A stretch of 64,000 nucleotides of DNA from Alistipes sp. (GCA_020026435.1 JAHHQK010000003.1:76185-140184); one strand, 5' to 3'; counted from the stretch's first letter, positions 52,494 to 62,201 are shown. Numbers and translations are program-made. The notes: generated from the letters alone by a model not told the origin.

Positions 52494-55282
52494 TGGAACA
52501 CGAAAATTCGATATATATAAAAGGTGCGCGGGTACACAACCTCAAGAACATCGAAGTGGAGATCCCCCATAACCGTCTGGTGGTCATCACGGGCCTTTCG
52601 GGCTCGGGCAAGTCTACGCTGGCCTTCGACACGATCTTTGCCGAGGGACAGCGCCGCTATGTGGAGAGCCTGTCGGCCTATGCCCGTCAGTTCCTGGGCA
52701 AGATCAACAAGCCCGATGCCGACATCATCTCGGGTATCGCCCCGGCTATTGCCATCGAGCAGAAGGTCAACACGCGGAATCCGCGCTCGACCGTCGGCAC
52801 GACCACCGAGATTTACGATTACCTCAAACTGCTCTATGCCCGCATCGGACGAACCTTTTCGCCCGTGTCGGGTTGCGAGGTGCGCTGTTACAGCGTTGAC
52901 GATGTGTGGCGCGAGGTGATGGAACTGGGTGTGGACGAGCGGGTGGTGATTGCCGCTCCCTTTGTGTTGCAGAAGGAGCAGGGAATCATCGAGAAGATGA
53001 TGGATCTGCTGGCAGACGGTCTGCTGCGCGTAAGTTTCCGGGGCGAGGTGTGTCTGATCGAGGAGGCTTTGCCCCGGATCGATGCCGATACCCGTGCCGA
53101 GGATCTTATGGCGGTGATCGACCGACTGAAGGTCTCTGACGACAACGACACCCAGACCCGTATTCGCGATTCGGTGGACCGGGCATTCTCCTACGGAGGA
53201 GGTGTCTGCACGATCATTGCAGGCGGGCGGACGCAGAGCTATTCGTCTCATTTCGAGGCCGACGACATAGTGTTTGAGCCGCTGACGGAGCATCTGTTCA
53301 GCTTCAACAACCCGCTCGGAGCCTGCCCTCGTTGCGAGGGCTACGGCAAGGTGACGGGCATCGACGAGGATCTGGTCGTGCCGGACAAGAACCGCACGAT
53401 CTACGACGATGCCGTGGCCTGCTGGAGGGGTGAGACCATGCGCAAATGGAAGGAGCGACTGGTGGAGAACGCCTATAAGTTTGACTTCCCGATCCATACG
53501 CCTTTCCACGAACTGACCGCCGCGCAGAAACTGCTGCTGTGGCGCGGTAACGAATATTTCAAGGGCCTGGACGACTTCTTCGCCTATATCGACTCCGAGC
53601 GGCGCAAGATTCAGTTCCGGGTGATGAAGGCCCGATATACGGGCAAGACCGTGTGCCCGGAGTGCGGGGGCAGCCGTCTCAGACGGGAGGCCCTCTATGT
53701 GCGTGTGGGCGGCAAGAACATCGCCGACCTGGTGACGATGCCCGTTGACCGGCTGATCGAGCATTTCGAATCGCTTCAACTGGACGAACACGACGAGAAA
53801 ACCGCCCGACGGATCCTGGTGGAGATCAACAACCGTCTGCACTATCTCTCGGATGTGGGGCTGGGCTATCTGACCCTGGACCGTCTGTCGTCGACCCTGT
53901 CGGGCGGCGAAAGCCAGCGCATCAACCTGTCGACCTCGTTGGGCAGCAACCTCACGGGATCGCTCTACATACTCGACGAGCCGTCGATCGGACTCCATCC
54001 GCGCGACACGAACCGGTTGATCAAGATCCTCAAGCAGTTGCGCGATCTGGGCAATACGGTGATCGTCGTGGAGCACGAGGAGGAAGTGATCCGTGCGGCG
54101 GATTGGATCGTCGATGTTGGACCGAGGGCCGGGTACAACGGCGGAGAGATCGTCTTCAACGGCACGTTTGCGGATTTGCTGAAGAGTCGCAAGAGCCTCA
54201 TGGCCGACTATCTGACCGGACGCCGGAGCATCGCAATGCCCGCTGTGGCGCGTGCCTGGTGCAATTCGATTGTGGTGAAGGGCGCCCGCGAGAACAACCT
54301 AAAGAATATCGACGTGAGAATCCCGCTGGGCGTGATGACCTGCATCACGGGAGTCAGCGGCAGTGGCAAGTCGTCGTTGGCAAAGGGCATACTCTATCCC
54401 GCCTTGAGACGTCTGTTGTTCGACACGGGTGTCAAACCCGGTGACTTCGACGGCATCGAGGGCGATGTGCGCCTGCTGAAGTCGATCGAGATGGTCGATC
54501 AGAACCCCATCGGCAAATCCTCGCGTTCAAACCCCGTCACCTATATCAAGGCCTACGACGAGATCCGTCATCTCTACGCCGACCAGCCCTATGCCAAGCA
54601 CACGGGGCTGAGTGCCTCGCACTTCTCGTTCAACATGGCGGGAGGCCGTTGCGAGGAGTGTCAGGGCGAGGGTGTGATCAAGGTCTCGATGCAGTTCATG
54701 GCCGACGTGGAGCTGGTCTGCGAGGCCTGTGGCGGAAAACGCTTCAAGGACGAGATCCTGGAGGTGAAGTATCGCGACAAGTCGATCTACGACGTGCTGG
54801 AGATGACCGTCGACGATGCCATTGACTTCTTCGCCGAGGATAAGAAAAACACAACCTGCCGGCGCATCATCGAACGTCTCAAGCCCTTGCAGGATGTCGG
54901 TCTGGGATACATCAAGCTGGGACAATCCTCCTCGACGCTGTCGGGCGGTGAGAGCCAGCGCGTGAAGTTGGCCTCGTTCCTGACCAAGGAGCGGACTGAC
55001 GGTCGGGTGATGTTCATCTTCGACGAGCCCACGACGGGACTTCACTTCCACGATATTCTCAAATTGCTGGCTTCGTTCAATGCCCTCATCGAACGCGGTC
55101 ATACGATCGTCATCGTCGAGCACAACATGGATGTGATCAAGTGTGCCGACTGGGTGATCGATCTGGGCCCCGAGGCGGGAACCGACGGCGGAAGAATCGT
55201 GTTCGAGGGAACACCCTCGGATCTGGAACGGTACGAGAAGAGCTACACCGGACGATATTTGAAGCAACACAACAAAGATTAA
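52493..55282 (+). CDS. uvrA: UvrABC excinuclease subunit A
   Basis: 929 residues. Two ABC units: Walker A GLSGSGKSTLAF near 36-47 and GVSGSGKSSLAKG near 622-634; signature LSGGESQR twice (near 465 and 820); Walker B ILDEPSIGLHPRD and IFDEPTTGLHFHD. Zn-finger cysteines in CPECGGSRL (~385) and in CEECQGEGV...CEACGGKRF (~718-750). It scans DNA for bulky lesions and loads UvrB. The start ATG overlaps the yigZ stop. Confidence 0.97.
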   Translation: MEHENSIYIKGARVHNLKNIEVEIPHNRLVVITGLSGSGKSTLAFDTIFAEGQRRYVESLSAYARQFLGKINKPDADIISGIAPAIAIEQKVNTRNPRSTVGTTTEIYDYLKLLYARIGRTFSPVSGCEVRCYSVDDVWREVMELGVDERVVIAAPFVLQKEQGIIEKMMDLLADGLLRVSFRGEVCLIEEALPRIDADTRAEDLMAVIDRLKVSDDNDTQTRIRDSVDRAFSYGGGVCTIIAGGRTQSYSSHFEADDIVFEPLTEHLFSFNNPLGACPRCEGYGKVTGIDEDLVVPDKNRTIYDDAVACWRGETMRKWKERLVENAYKFDFPIHTPFHELTAAQKLLLWRGNEYFKGLDDFFAYIDSERRKIQFRVMKARYTGKTVCPECGGSRLRREALYVRVGGKNIADLVTMPVDRLIEHFESLQLDEHDEKTARRILVEINNRLHYLSDVGLGYLTLDRLSSTLSGGESQRINLSTSLGSNLTGSLYILDEPSIGLHPRDTNRLIKILKQLRDLGNTVIVVEHEEEVIRAADWIVDVGPRAGYNGGEIVFNGTFADLLKSRKSLMADYLTGRRSIAMPAVARAWCNSIVVKGARENNLKNIDVRIPLGVMTCITGVSGSGKSSLAKGILYPALRRLLFDTGVKPGDFDGIEGDVRLLKSIEMVDQNPIGKSSRSNPVTYIKAYDEIRHLYADQPYAKHTGLSASHFSFNMAGGRCEECQGEGVIKVSMQFMADVELVCEACGGKRFKDEILEVKYRDKSIYDVLEMTVDDAIDFFAEDKKNTTCRRIIERLKPLQDVGLGYIKLGQSSSTLSGGESQRVKLASFLTKERTDGRVMFIFDEPTTGLHFHDILKLLASFNALIERGHTIVIVEHNMDVIKCADWVIDLGPEAGTDGGRIVFEGTPSDLERYEKSYTGRYLKQHNKD

Positions 55283-55285
55283 AAC

Positions 55286-56500
55286 ATGGAATTCTATACA
55301 TATCAGCTGCCCAATGGATTGAGAGGAATCCACCGGCAGGTGAAAACCCCCGTGGCGCATTGTGCCCTGGTGATCAACGCCGGGAGCCGCGATGAGTATC
55401 GGGATCAATACGGATTGGCGCATTTTACGGAGCACGCCTTCTTCAAGGGCACCCGGCGCCGCCGTGCCTGGCAGGTCAACTGCCGTTTGGAGAACCTGGG
55501 CGGAGAACTTAACGCCTTCACCACCAAGGAGGATACGACGATCCACGCAACGACCCTGCGCGGTGATTTCGGCAAGGCCGTGGAGCTGATCTCCGACATC
55601 GCCTTCCATTCGACCTTTCCTGACCGGGAACTGGAACGCGAGAAGGAGGTGATCGTCGACGAGATCAATACCTACAAGGATTCGCCGATGGATATGATCT
55701 ACGACGATTTCGAGGATCTGATTTTTGCAGGCTCGGAGCTCGGACACAACATTCTGGGGCGTAAGTCCGCATTGATAAAATACGACGGCGATGCCGTGCG
55801 CCGCTTCACGGGACGTACCCACACGATCGACCAAATGGTTTTCTCGTCGATCGGCAACTTCACACCCAAGGCGGCCGAGGCGATGGCAGCGCGTTACTTC
55901 GGGGATTGTCAGACCCCCTCGCGTGACTTCCGGCGTGAAACTCCCGCGGAGTGTGTCCCCTTCGAGAAACTCGTTAGCCGGCATACGCATCAGACCCACT
56001 GCATCATCGGCGGGCGGGCCTACGGAATTTCCGAGGAGAAGCGTCTGCCGCTGGCCCTGGTTACCAATATCCTGGGTGGGCCGTCGGCCAATTCACTGCT
56101 CAATGTGGTCCTGCGCGAGAAAAACGGACTGTCGTACAACATCGAGGCCAGCTACGTGCCCTTTGGAGATACGGGTCTGGTGGAGATCTATTTCAGTTCG
56201 GAACATGCCAATTCGGATCAGTGCATCGACCTGATCACCCGGGAACTGAAGCAGCTGCGGACGACCTTGCTCTCATCGCGCCGCGTGGCGATGGCCAAGA
56301 AGCAGTTCATCGCCCAGCTGGCCATTGCCAACGAGAGCAACGAGAGTTTCATGCTCGGAGCCGGAAAAAGTTTCCTGACCCACGGCGGCATGGACACCAT
56401 GAAGGAGGTCAGCGACAAGATCCTGGCCTTGACACCCATGCAGTTAACCGAGGTGGCCGAGGAGACCTTCACCAATTTGTCACGCTTAATTTATCAATAG
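55286..56500 (+). CDS. M16 family zinc metallopeptidase
   Basis: 404 residues. Inverted zinc motif HxxEH in AHFTEHAFFKG (H46, E49, H50), followed by GGELNAFTTKEDTTIHATTL and a downstream Glu about 75 residues on that completes the site. The second half resembles the inactive M16_C domain (GGPSANSLLNVVLREKNGLSYNIEASY). It is a pitrilysin-like peptidase, perhaps cytosolic, since no signal peptide is visible. It lies 3 bp after uvrA. Confidence 0.92.
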   Translation: MEFYTYQLPNGLRGIHRQVKTPVAHCALVINAGSRDEYRDQYGLAHFTEHAFFKGTRRRRAWQVNCRLENLGGELNAFTTKEDTTIHATTLRGDFGKAVELISDIAFHSTFPDRELEREKEVIVDEINTYKDSPMDMIYDDFEDLIFAGSELGHNILGRKSALIKYDGDAVRRFTGRTHTIDQMVFSSIGNFTPKAAEAMAARYFGDCQTPSRDFRRETPAECVPFEKLVSRHTHQTHCIIGGRAYGISEEKRLPLALVTNILGGPSANSLLNVVLREKNGLSYNIEASYVPFGDTGLVEIYFSSEHANSDQCIDLITRELKQLRTTLLSSRRVAMAKKQFIAQLAIANESNESFMLGAGKSFLTHGGMDTMKEVSDKILALTPMQLTEVAEETFTNLSRLIYQ

Positions 56501-56504
56501 GATT

Positions 56505-57152
56505 ATGGACGCACTCGAACGCTATATTTTTGATCTTTCGGAGCCGGAGGAGGCTCTTCTGGCGGAACTTGACCGCGAGACTCATCTGAGAACCGTTGCC
56601 CCGAGGATGATCTCGGGTGCGGTGCAGGGCCGCCTGCTGGAGATGCTGGTAAGGATGGCCCGCCCGAAGCATCTGCTGGAAATCGGTACCTTCACGGGTT
56701 ATTCGGCCCTGTCGATGGCCGCAGGTCTGGACGAGGACGCCGTGTTGCACACGATCGAGGTGGAGGACGAGCTGGAGGAGTTCAGCCAGTCGTTCTTCGA
56801 CCGCAGTCGCCACGGCCACAAGATCAGTCTGCACATAGGTTCCGCCCTGGAGATCGCCCCGACGTTGGGGTGTACCTTCGATTTTGTGTTCATCGACGGT
56901 GACAAGCGCGAATATCCCGCTTATTACCGGATGCTGATGGGCGACGATGGAGGCAAACGGCTGGTGCACAGCGGTTCGATTCTGGTGGCCGACAATATCC
57001 TCTGGTCGGGGAAGGTCGTGCAGCCTATCGCTCACAACGACCGTCATACGCAGGCGCTTGTGGAGTTCAACCGTATGGTGCGGGACGATGAACGGGTGGA
57101 GAACGTGATTGTACCCCTGAGGGACGGTTTGAATCTGATCAGAGTGAAATAG
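56505..57152 (+). CDS. SAM-dependent O-methyltransferase (Methyltransf_3, COMT-like)
   Basis: 215 residues. SAM-binding motif LLEIGTFTGYSALSMA (~64-79), the acidic ribose ligand in IEVEDEL, the DGDKREYPAYY motif (~133-143) with the divalent-metal Asp, and NILWSGKV. The family methylates catechol-like or other small hydroxylated compounds with Mg2+; the substrate here is unknown. It is in the same run as uvrA and the M16 peptidase, with gaps of 3-4 bp. Confidence 0.92.
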   Translation: MDALERYIFDLSEPEEALLAELDRETHLRTVAPRMISGAVQGRLLEMLVRMARPKHLLEIGTFTGYSALSMAAGLDEDAVLHTIEVEDELEEFSQSFFDRSRHGHKISLHIGSALEIAPTLGCTFDFVFIDGDKREYPAYYRMLMGDDGGKRLVHSGSILVADNILWSGKVVQPIAHNDRHTQALVEFNRMVRDDERVENVIVPLRDGLNLIRVK

Positions 57153-57154
57153 AT

Positions 57155-57493
57155 ATGGAAATCAAGGAATTGCAGGTGCGTGTCGATGCCTGGATCAAGG
57201 AATACGGCGTGCGTTATTTCAACGAGTTGACCAACACGGCCGTCCTGATGGAAGAGGTGGGCGAGTTGGCCCGTGTGATGGCCCGCAAGTATGGCGAGCA
57301 GTCGTTTAAGGAGGGGGAAAAGGAGAACCTTTCGGAGGAGATGGCCGATGTGTTGTGGGTGTTGGTCTGTCTGGCCAATCAGACGGGCGTGGATCTTACG
57401 GAGGCCATCGAGGCATCGTTCCGCAAAAAGACCTCGCGAGACAAGGATCGTCACCACAACAATCCCAAGTTGGGCGGGATGTCGGGTCGGTGA
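57155..57493 (+). CDS. MazG-like nucleotide pyrophosphohydrolase
   Basis: 112 residues. All-alpha NTP-PPase fold with metal-binding MEEVGELARV (ExxE) and EEMADVLWVLV (ExxD) separated by a helix. It hydrolyses (d)NTPs to NMP and PPi, perhaps cleaning unusual nucleotides. It is the last gene of the dapB-to-mazG run; a strong terminator follows at 57530. Length and single domain fit the dCTPase/MazG-like class rather than full MazG. Confidence 0.9.
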   Translation: MEIKELQVRVDAWIKEYGVRYFNELTNTAVLMEEVGELARVMARKYGEQSFKEGEKENLSEEMADVLWVLVCLANQTGVDLTEAIEASFRKKTSRDKDRHHNNPKLGGMSGR

Positions 57494-57529
57494 TTCTGCC
57501 GATGGAAAATATCCGCAAAGCAAATAAAA

Positions 57530-57578
57530 ACATCCGCAAGAGGTGTCTCATTGAGGCACCTCTTGCGGATGTTTTTTT
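57530..57578 (+). terminator. Intrinsic terminator of the dapB-mazG gene run
   Basis: 16-bp stem ACATCCGCAAGAGGTG (57530-57545) / CACCTCTTGCGGATGT (57557-57572), followed by seven T. It is 37 bp after the MazG stop. Confidence 0.93.
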
Positions 57579-57737
57579 GAGAATCAAGGCAATAACCCGT
57601 ATGTTTTTCGGGATGGGACAACGATTGGTCTATGGTTAAACATTTAATGTAGATATAGTGGTACTATATGTTGAAAAACAAATATTTGAAGTAATATATT
57701 TGTTCGGGTTTTGCACAAACGAACATAAAATACAGAA

Positions 57738-57778
57738 TACAAAAAGAGCTGTTCCCATAAGGAGCAGCTCTTTTTGTA
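57738..57778. terminator. Bidirectional terminator before the phosphohexomutase
   Basis: 14-bp stem TACAAAAAGAGCTG (57738-57751) / CAGCTCTTTTTGTA (57765-57778), extended by TCC/GGA in the loop. It ends minus-strand transcripts of the phosphohexomutase. Confidence 0.9.
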
Positions 57779-57794
57779 TATCGAGTCGAGGATC

Positions 57795-59537
57795 TTAGAT
57801 CAGATTCAGCTCTTTTTTCATGCCTTCAATCTTGGCGTCCAACTCGACCTCGACCTTCTTGAAGTCGGCGGTGGACTTCAATTCGGCTTTCACACCGAAG
57901 TAGAACTTGATCTTGGGCTCCGTGCCAGACGGGCGGACCGAAACGATCGTGCCATCCTCGGTGAACCACTGGAGTACGTTGCTCTGGTCGATCTCGATCG
58001 GCTTTTTCTCGCCGCTCTTCAGACAGGTGGTCTCGCGGGTCTGGAAGTCGTTGATCTTCACGACGGGCGAACCCAGCAGCGACTTGGGCGGGTTGGCGCG
58101 GAAGTCGACCATCATCTTTTGGATCAGCTCGGCTCCCTCCTTGCCTTTGCGGACAACCGATACCTGAGCTTCGCGGTAGAAACCATATTTCACATACAGC
58201 TCCTGCAGCCACTCGTAGAGCGTCAGACCCATCGTATCCTTGGCCCAGGCTGCAGCCTCGGCGGCCAGCGAGCAGGCCGAAACGGCATCCTTGTCGCGTA
58301 CGTAGTCTCCGGCCAGGTAGCCGAACGACTCCTCACCGCCACCAATATAGCGGGCCTTGCCCTCCTGGTTGCGGATCACCTTGGCGATGTGCTTGAAGCC
58401 TGTAAGGCAGTCGTAGCACTTCACGCCGAAATGCTCGGCGATGGTGTTGGCCATCTGCGAGGTGACGATCGTCTTGACGACATACTGTTTGCCGTCCAAC
58501 TCTCCGCGCTCGGCCCAACGGGTCAACTGGTAGCTCATCAGCAGCACCAGGGTCTGGTTACCGTTCAGCAGGACATATTCTCCGTCCTTGTTGCGCAGGG
58601 CCAGTCCGATACGGTCGGAGTCGGGGTCGGTGGCCATGACCAGATCGGCATCTTCCTTGGTACCCAGGGCAATGGCCATCGACATGGTCTTGCGCTCCTC
58701 GGGATTGGGCGACTCCACGGTCGGGAAGTTACCGTCGACGATCGACTGCTCGGGAACCATGATGAGGTTCGTGAAGCCGAATTTCTTCAACGAAGCGGGC
58801 ACCAGGCGTACACCGGCACCGTGCATCGGCGAGTAGACGATCTTCATGTCGTGGAATTTCTTGATACTCTCGGGCGACAGCGACAATTCGTGGATGCGGT
58901 TCAGGTAGATCTCGTCGAACTTCTCGTCGAGGATCGTGATCAGCTCCTTGTTCTTGCCCAGCTGGATCATCTCCACGTCGGTGATCTTGGCCACTTCGTC
59001 GATGATGTTCTTGTCGTGGGGAGGGGTAACCTGTGCACCGTCGCTCCAGTAGGCCTTGTAGCCGTTGTACTCCTTGGGGTTGTGCGATGCCGTGACGACG
59101 ACACCCGAGTGGCAGTTCAGTTCGCGGATGGCGAAGCTCAGCTCGGGAGTGGGGCGCAGGGCGTCGAACAGGTAGGTGTGGATGCCGTTCGATGCGAAGA
59201 TGTCGGCCACACGTTCGGCGAACATGCGCGAATTGTTGCGGCTGTCGTGGGCCACGGCCACACGGATCTCCTCACCTTCATAGCATTTCTTGAGGTAGTT
59301 GGCCAAACCCTGGGTGGCGGCACCTACCGTGTAGATATTCATGCGGTTGGAACCTACGCCCATGATGCCGCGCAGGCCGCCCGTACCAAATTCGAGGTCT
59401 TTGTAAAAAGACTCGATGAGTTCCTTCATATCGTTGTCCATAAGGTTCCTGACCTGCTTCTTTGTCTCGTCGTCGTAGTGACCGTCAAGCCAGCTTTGTG
59501 CCTTGGCGAGAACCATCTGTTCCAGTTCGTTTGCCAT
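57795..59537 (-). CDS. Phosphoglucomutase/phosphomannomutase (alpha-D-phosphohexomutase)
   Basis: 580 residues. Four-domain phosphohexomutase: phosphoserine S151 in VVVTASHNPKEYNGYK, metal-binding ATDPDSDRIGLA (~307-318), sugar-binding GGGEESFGYLAG (~385-396) and phosphate-binding RPSGTEPKIKFYFG near the C-terminus. It shifts phosphate between C1 and C6 of glucose or mannose for glycolysis, glycogen and cell-envelope sugars. The length of ~580 fits the PgcA-like group typical of Firmicutes and Bacteroidota rather than ~460-residue ManB/GlmM types. Confidence 0.95.
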   Translation of the reverse strand: MANELEQMVLAKAQSWLDGHYDDETKKQVRNLMDNDMKELIESFYKDLEFGTGGLRGIMGVGSNRMNIYTVGAATQGLANYLKKCYEGEEIRVAVAHDSRNNSRMFAERVADIFASNGIHTYLFDALRPTPELSFAIRELNCHSGVVVTASHNPKEYNGYKAYWSDGAQVTPPHDKNIIDEVAKITDVEMIQLGKNKELITILDEKFDEIYLNRIHELSLSPESIKKFHDMKIVYSPMHGAGVRLVPASLKKFGFTNLIMVPEQSIVDGNFPTVESPNPEERKTMSMAIALGTKEDADLVMATDPDSDRIGLALRNKDGEYVLLNGNQTLVLLMSYQLTRWAERGELDGKQYVVKTIVTSQMANTIAEHFGVKCYDCLTGFKHIAKVIRNQEGKARYIGGGEESFGYLAGDYVRDKDAVSACSLAAEAAAWAKDTMGLTLYEWLQELYVKYGFYREAQVSVVRKGKEGAELIQKMMVDFRANPPKSLLGSPVVKINDFQTRETTCLKSGEKKPIEIDQSNVLQWFTEDGTIVSVRPSGTEPKIKFYFGVKAELKSTADFKKVEVELDAKIEGMKKELNLI

Positions 59538-59593
59538 AATTGTAATTGGTTTTATTTATAGATTGATTCTTGGTGTCTTAAATTATTTATACG

Positions 59594-59624
59594 CAAAGAT
59601 AATAAATAAAAATGGATAATTCAA
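59594..59624 (-). promoter_or_regulatory. Promoter of the phosphohexomutase gene
   Basis: On the minus strand, TTG (59624-59622), 20-nt spacer, TATCTTTG (59601-59594): a full consensus match, 56 nt before the ATG. Confidence 0.75.
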
Positions 59625-59703
59625 TATCAGCGACTTAAATTTATTTTCCCCGAGAGGGCGTCTTCTCTATATATAAAAAAAGATCATTTGCAATCGGAAA
59701 AGA

Positions 59704-59735
59704 TTTATTTTTTCACAAAATTATTCACAACTTTG
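59704..59735 (+). promoter_or_regulatory. DnaA boxes within the probable dnaA promoter
   Basis: Two DnaA-box-like 9-mers, TTTTTCACA (59709-59717) and TTATTCACA (59721-59729; consensus TTATNCACA), 12 bp apart in the same orientation. They lie in the spacer of a weak promoter-like pair TTTA (59704-59707) / CAACTTTG (59728-59735) 29 bp before the dnaA ATG. This arrangement fits DnaA autorepression. The surrounding AT-rich DNA could also be part of oriC, but boxes are too few to claim it. Confidence 0.5.
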
Positions 59736-59764
59736 TAACGTCAAAAAAATGATTTAACTCGTCT

Positions 59765-61174
59765 ATGTTAACTAACACGCAGACATACAGCGATATGTGG
59801 CAGGATTGCCTCGATTTGATCAAGAGCGAGACCACCGAAGAAGAATTTCAAAAGTGGTTTCAGCCCATCGTGCCCCTTCAGTTCGATGGCAAAACGCTGC
59901 GCTTGCGTGTCCCCAACGAGAGTTATGTGCGTCAGATCGAAAAGAATTACATCCCGTTCTTGCGTCCGATTATCTCGAAACTCTACGGAAAACAGACCCG
60001 ATTGCACTATGCCGTGCCTCGTGCAGCAGCTCCCGTTTCGGTGGCGGCAGAGGCCGATACCACGGCCATATCGCGATACAACCAGCAAACGAATACCGCA
60101 AATATAAAGAATCCGTTTGTAATTCCGGGCCTGAAGAAGATAATTATCGATCCTCAGCTCAATCCCAACCTCACGTTCTCGACTTTTATTGAGGGTGAGT
60201 GCAACCGCCTGGCGCGTTCGGCAGGTATGGCTGTGGCCGTAAGTCCGGGCAATACCCCCTTCAACCCGCTTTATATTTATGGTAATTCGGGTTTGGGTAA
60301 AACGCACATCGTCCAGGCCATCGGCCACGAAGTGAGAATGCGACACCCTGAGTTGCAGGTGCTCTACGTCTCGATGAACAAGTTTCAGGCGCAGTTCCAA
60401 ACTGCATACAAGAATGGTGAGATTCCCGATTTTATCCACTTCTATCAGATGATCGACGTGTTGATCATCGACGATATTCAGGAGTTGACGGGTAAGACCG
60501 GTACGCAGAACGCCTTCTTTAACATATTCAACCACTTGCAGTTGGCCGGCAAGCAGCTGATTCTCACCTCGGATAAGCCGCCTGTGGAGCTGAAGGATAT
60601 CGAGCAGCGACTGCTGACCCGATTCAAGTGGGGTCTGTCGGCCCAGCTCAATACGCCCGACTACGATACGAAGATCAAGATCATCCACAAGAAGGCCCAG
60701 AAGCTTAAGACCAAGATCTCGGACGAGGTGGCAGCCTATCTGGCTAACAACATCTCGGCCAATGTGCGTGAGATCGAGGGTGCGTTGTCGTCGCTGGAGG
60801 CCAATGTCTCCTACCTGGGTCGCAAGGTCAATACCTCGCTGGCAAAGGATATTCTGAAGATCTATGTGAAGGTTCATCAGAAGGAAATCACGATCGACAG
60901 CATCATCGAGGTGGTCTGCGAGTATATGAATGTGGATTTCGCCCGTCTGAACTCTTCGGAGCGTACCCGTGAGGTGGCTCAGGCCCGTCAGATCGCCATG
61001 TATCTGGCCAAGCAGCACACCAAGTCGCCCCTTACGGCCATCGGTTCGGCCATCGGAGGCCGCAACCACGCCACGGTGCTGCACTCGTGCAAGGCGGTGT
61101 CGAATCTGCTCGAAACCGACAAGAATTTCCGCCACCAGGTGGAGGAGATCGAGAAGGCCATCCTTTCGCGATAG
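59765..61174 (+). CDS. dnaA: Chromosomal replication initiator protein DnaA
   Basis: 469 residues. Domain I (1-80) starts MWQDCLDLIKSE, with W33-F34. AAA+ domain: Walker A GNSGLGKT (173-180), Walker B LIIDDIQ (233-239), sensor motifs ILTSDKPP and RLLTRFKWGL. Domain IV carries the DnaA signature GRNHATVLHSCK near 437-448 for DnaA-box binding. It opens the origin and loads replication proteins. A terminator follows. Confidence 0.97.
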   Translation: MLTNTQTYSDMWQDCLDLIKSETTEEEFQKWFQPIVPLQFDGKTLRLRVPNESYVRQIEKNYIPFLRPIISKLYGKQTRLHYAVPRAAAPVSVAAEADTTAISRYNQQTNTANIKNPFVIPGLKKIIIDPQLNPNLTFSTFIEGECNRLARSAGMAVAVSPGNTPFNPLYIYGNSGLGKTHIVQAIGHEVRMRHPELQVLYVSMNKFQAQFQTAYKNGEIPDFIHFYQMIDVLIIDDIQELTGKTGTQNAFFNIFNHLQLAGKQLILTSDKPPVELKDIEQRLLTRFKWGLSAQLNTPDYDTKIKIIHKKAQKLKTKISDEVAAYLANNISANVREIEGALSSLEANVSYLGRKVNTSLAKDILKIYVKVHQKEITIDSIIEVVCEYMNVDFARLNSSERTREVAQARQIAMYLAKQHTKSPLTAIGSAIGGRNHATVLHSCKAVSNLLETDKNFRHQVEEIEKAILSR

Positions 61175-61196
61175 AATTTGAAAACCGAAAATACAG

Positions 61197-61254
61197 ACGC
61201 CGTCGGCTCATTTGATCCCATTCGGAGGGTGAAGATGGCGACGGCGTTTTTTTA
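61197..61254 (+). terminator. Intrinsic terminator of dnaA
   Basis: ACGCCGTCG (61197-61205) / CGACGGCGT (61239-61247), a long partly paired inner loop, and a T7 run. It lies 22 bp after the dnaA stop and 14 bp before the next gene. Confidence 0.8.
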
Positions 61255-61267
61255 TTGAAAAACCGAG

Positions 61268-62158
61268 ATGGACCAACCCAAACTGGAGAGATTGCTTCGG
61301 CTCATGAAGTTGCTCACGGCCAATACCACCTATAATGTGGATCAACTGGCCGAGCGGCTCGATATGTCGCGACGAACGATCTATCGCTACATCGATACCT
61401 TTCGCGAGGCGGGGTTTGTGATCAAGAAGACGGGTGACTGCATCCGTCTGGACAAGGAATCGCCTCATTTCCGCGATATTTCCCAACTGGTACACTTCAC
61501 CGAGGAGGAGGCCCACATCCTGAAGCGGGCCATTGAGAGCATCGACGACACGAACCTGCTGAAACAGAATCTGAAGAAGAAACTCTACTCGGTCTACGAC
61601 AACAAGACACTGGCCGACACGGTGGTGCGGGGGCACAATGCCTCGAATATCCATCGGCTGATCGAGGCCATGGAGGAGCATCGCGAGGTGGTGCTGTGCG
61701 GCTATCGGTCGGGGCATGGCGGGCAGGTGCGTGACCGGAGGGTCGAGCCGTTTGCCTTCACGACCAACTATGTCGAGGTGTGGTGTTATGAACCCGAGAG
61801 CGAGACCTGCAAACTCTTCAAAACGGCCCGTATCGGCGTGGTTGAGATTGGCGGAGCGTGGCGTTGGGAGGAGCGGCACGAGGAGGGTTTCATAGACGTG
61901 TTCCGTATGCACGGGTCGCACCATACGCAGGTGAAGTTGGAGTTAGGTATCCTGGCCTACAATCTTCTGTGTGAGGAATATCCGCTAGCAGAACGCGATG
62001 TGGAGCCTCTGGGCGGGCAGCGGTGGATGCTCCGTACCGAGGTGGCCGGAATGGCCGGTGTGGGACGGTTTGTCGTGGGGCTGCTCGACGATGTCAAGAT
62101 TGTGGATTCACCCGAATTGAAGGCCTACATCGGGGAGTATCTTCGGAAATTTTCTTAA
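61268..62158 (+). CDS. WYL-domain transcriptional regulator
   Basis: 296 residues. The N-terminal helix-turn-helix (DeoR-type: NTTYNVDQLAERLDMSRRTIYRYIDTFREAGF) is followed by a WYL domain (~130-200) and a WCX-like C-terminal part (LGILAYNLLCEEYPLAE). In this copy the core W-Y-L triad looks altered (LCGYRSGHGGQVRDR; VEVWCYEPE). WYL regulators sense nucleotides or nucleic acids and often respond to stress or phage; the target here is unknown. Confidence 0.85.
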   Translation: MDQPKLERLLRLMKLLTANTTYNVDQLAERLDMSRRTIYRYIDTFREAGFVIKKTGDCIRLDKESPHFRDISQLVHFTEEEAHILKRAIESIDDTNLLKQNLKKKLYSVYDNKTLADTVVRGHNASNIHRLIEAMEEHREVVLCGYRSGHGGQVRDRRVEPFAFTTNYVEVWCYEPESETCKLFKTARIGVVEIGGAWRWEERHEEGFIDVFRMHGSHHTQVKLELGILAYNLLCEEYPLAERDVEPLGGQRWMLRTEVAGMAGVGRFVVGLLDDVKIVDSPELKAYIGEYLRKFS

Positions 62159-62201
62159 CGGGAAAGCCATTATGACGATGGCAGGGAAATGTGCAAAATA
62201 C

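Larger units (their letters stand above)
57494..57794. other. Intergenic region with two terminators
   Basis: 301 bp between convergent genes. It contains a plus-strand terminator at 57530-57578 and a bidirectional one at 57738-57778, with an AT-rich spacer and no coding signal. Confidence 0.7.

Noticed and set aside
59538..59764. Chromosomal origin of replication beside dnaA
   Set aside because: Only two DnaA-like boxes and an AT-rich stretch; origins in Bacteroidota are not always next to dnaA, and skew data are needed.
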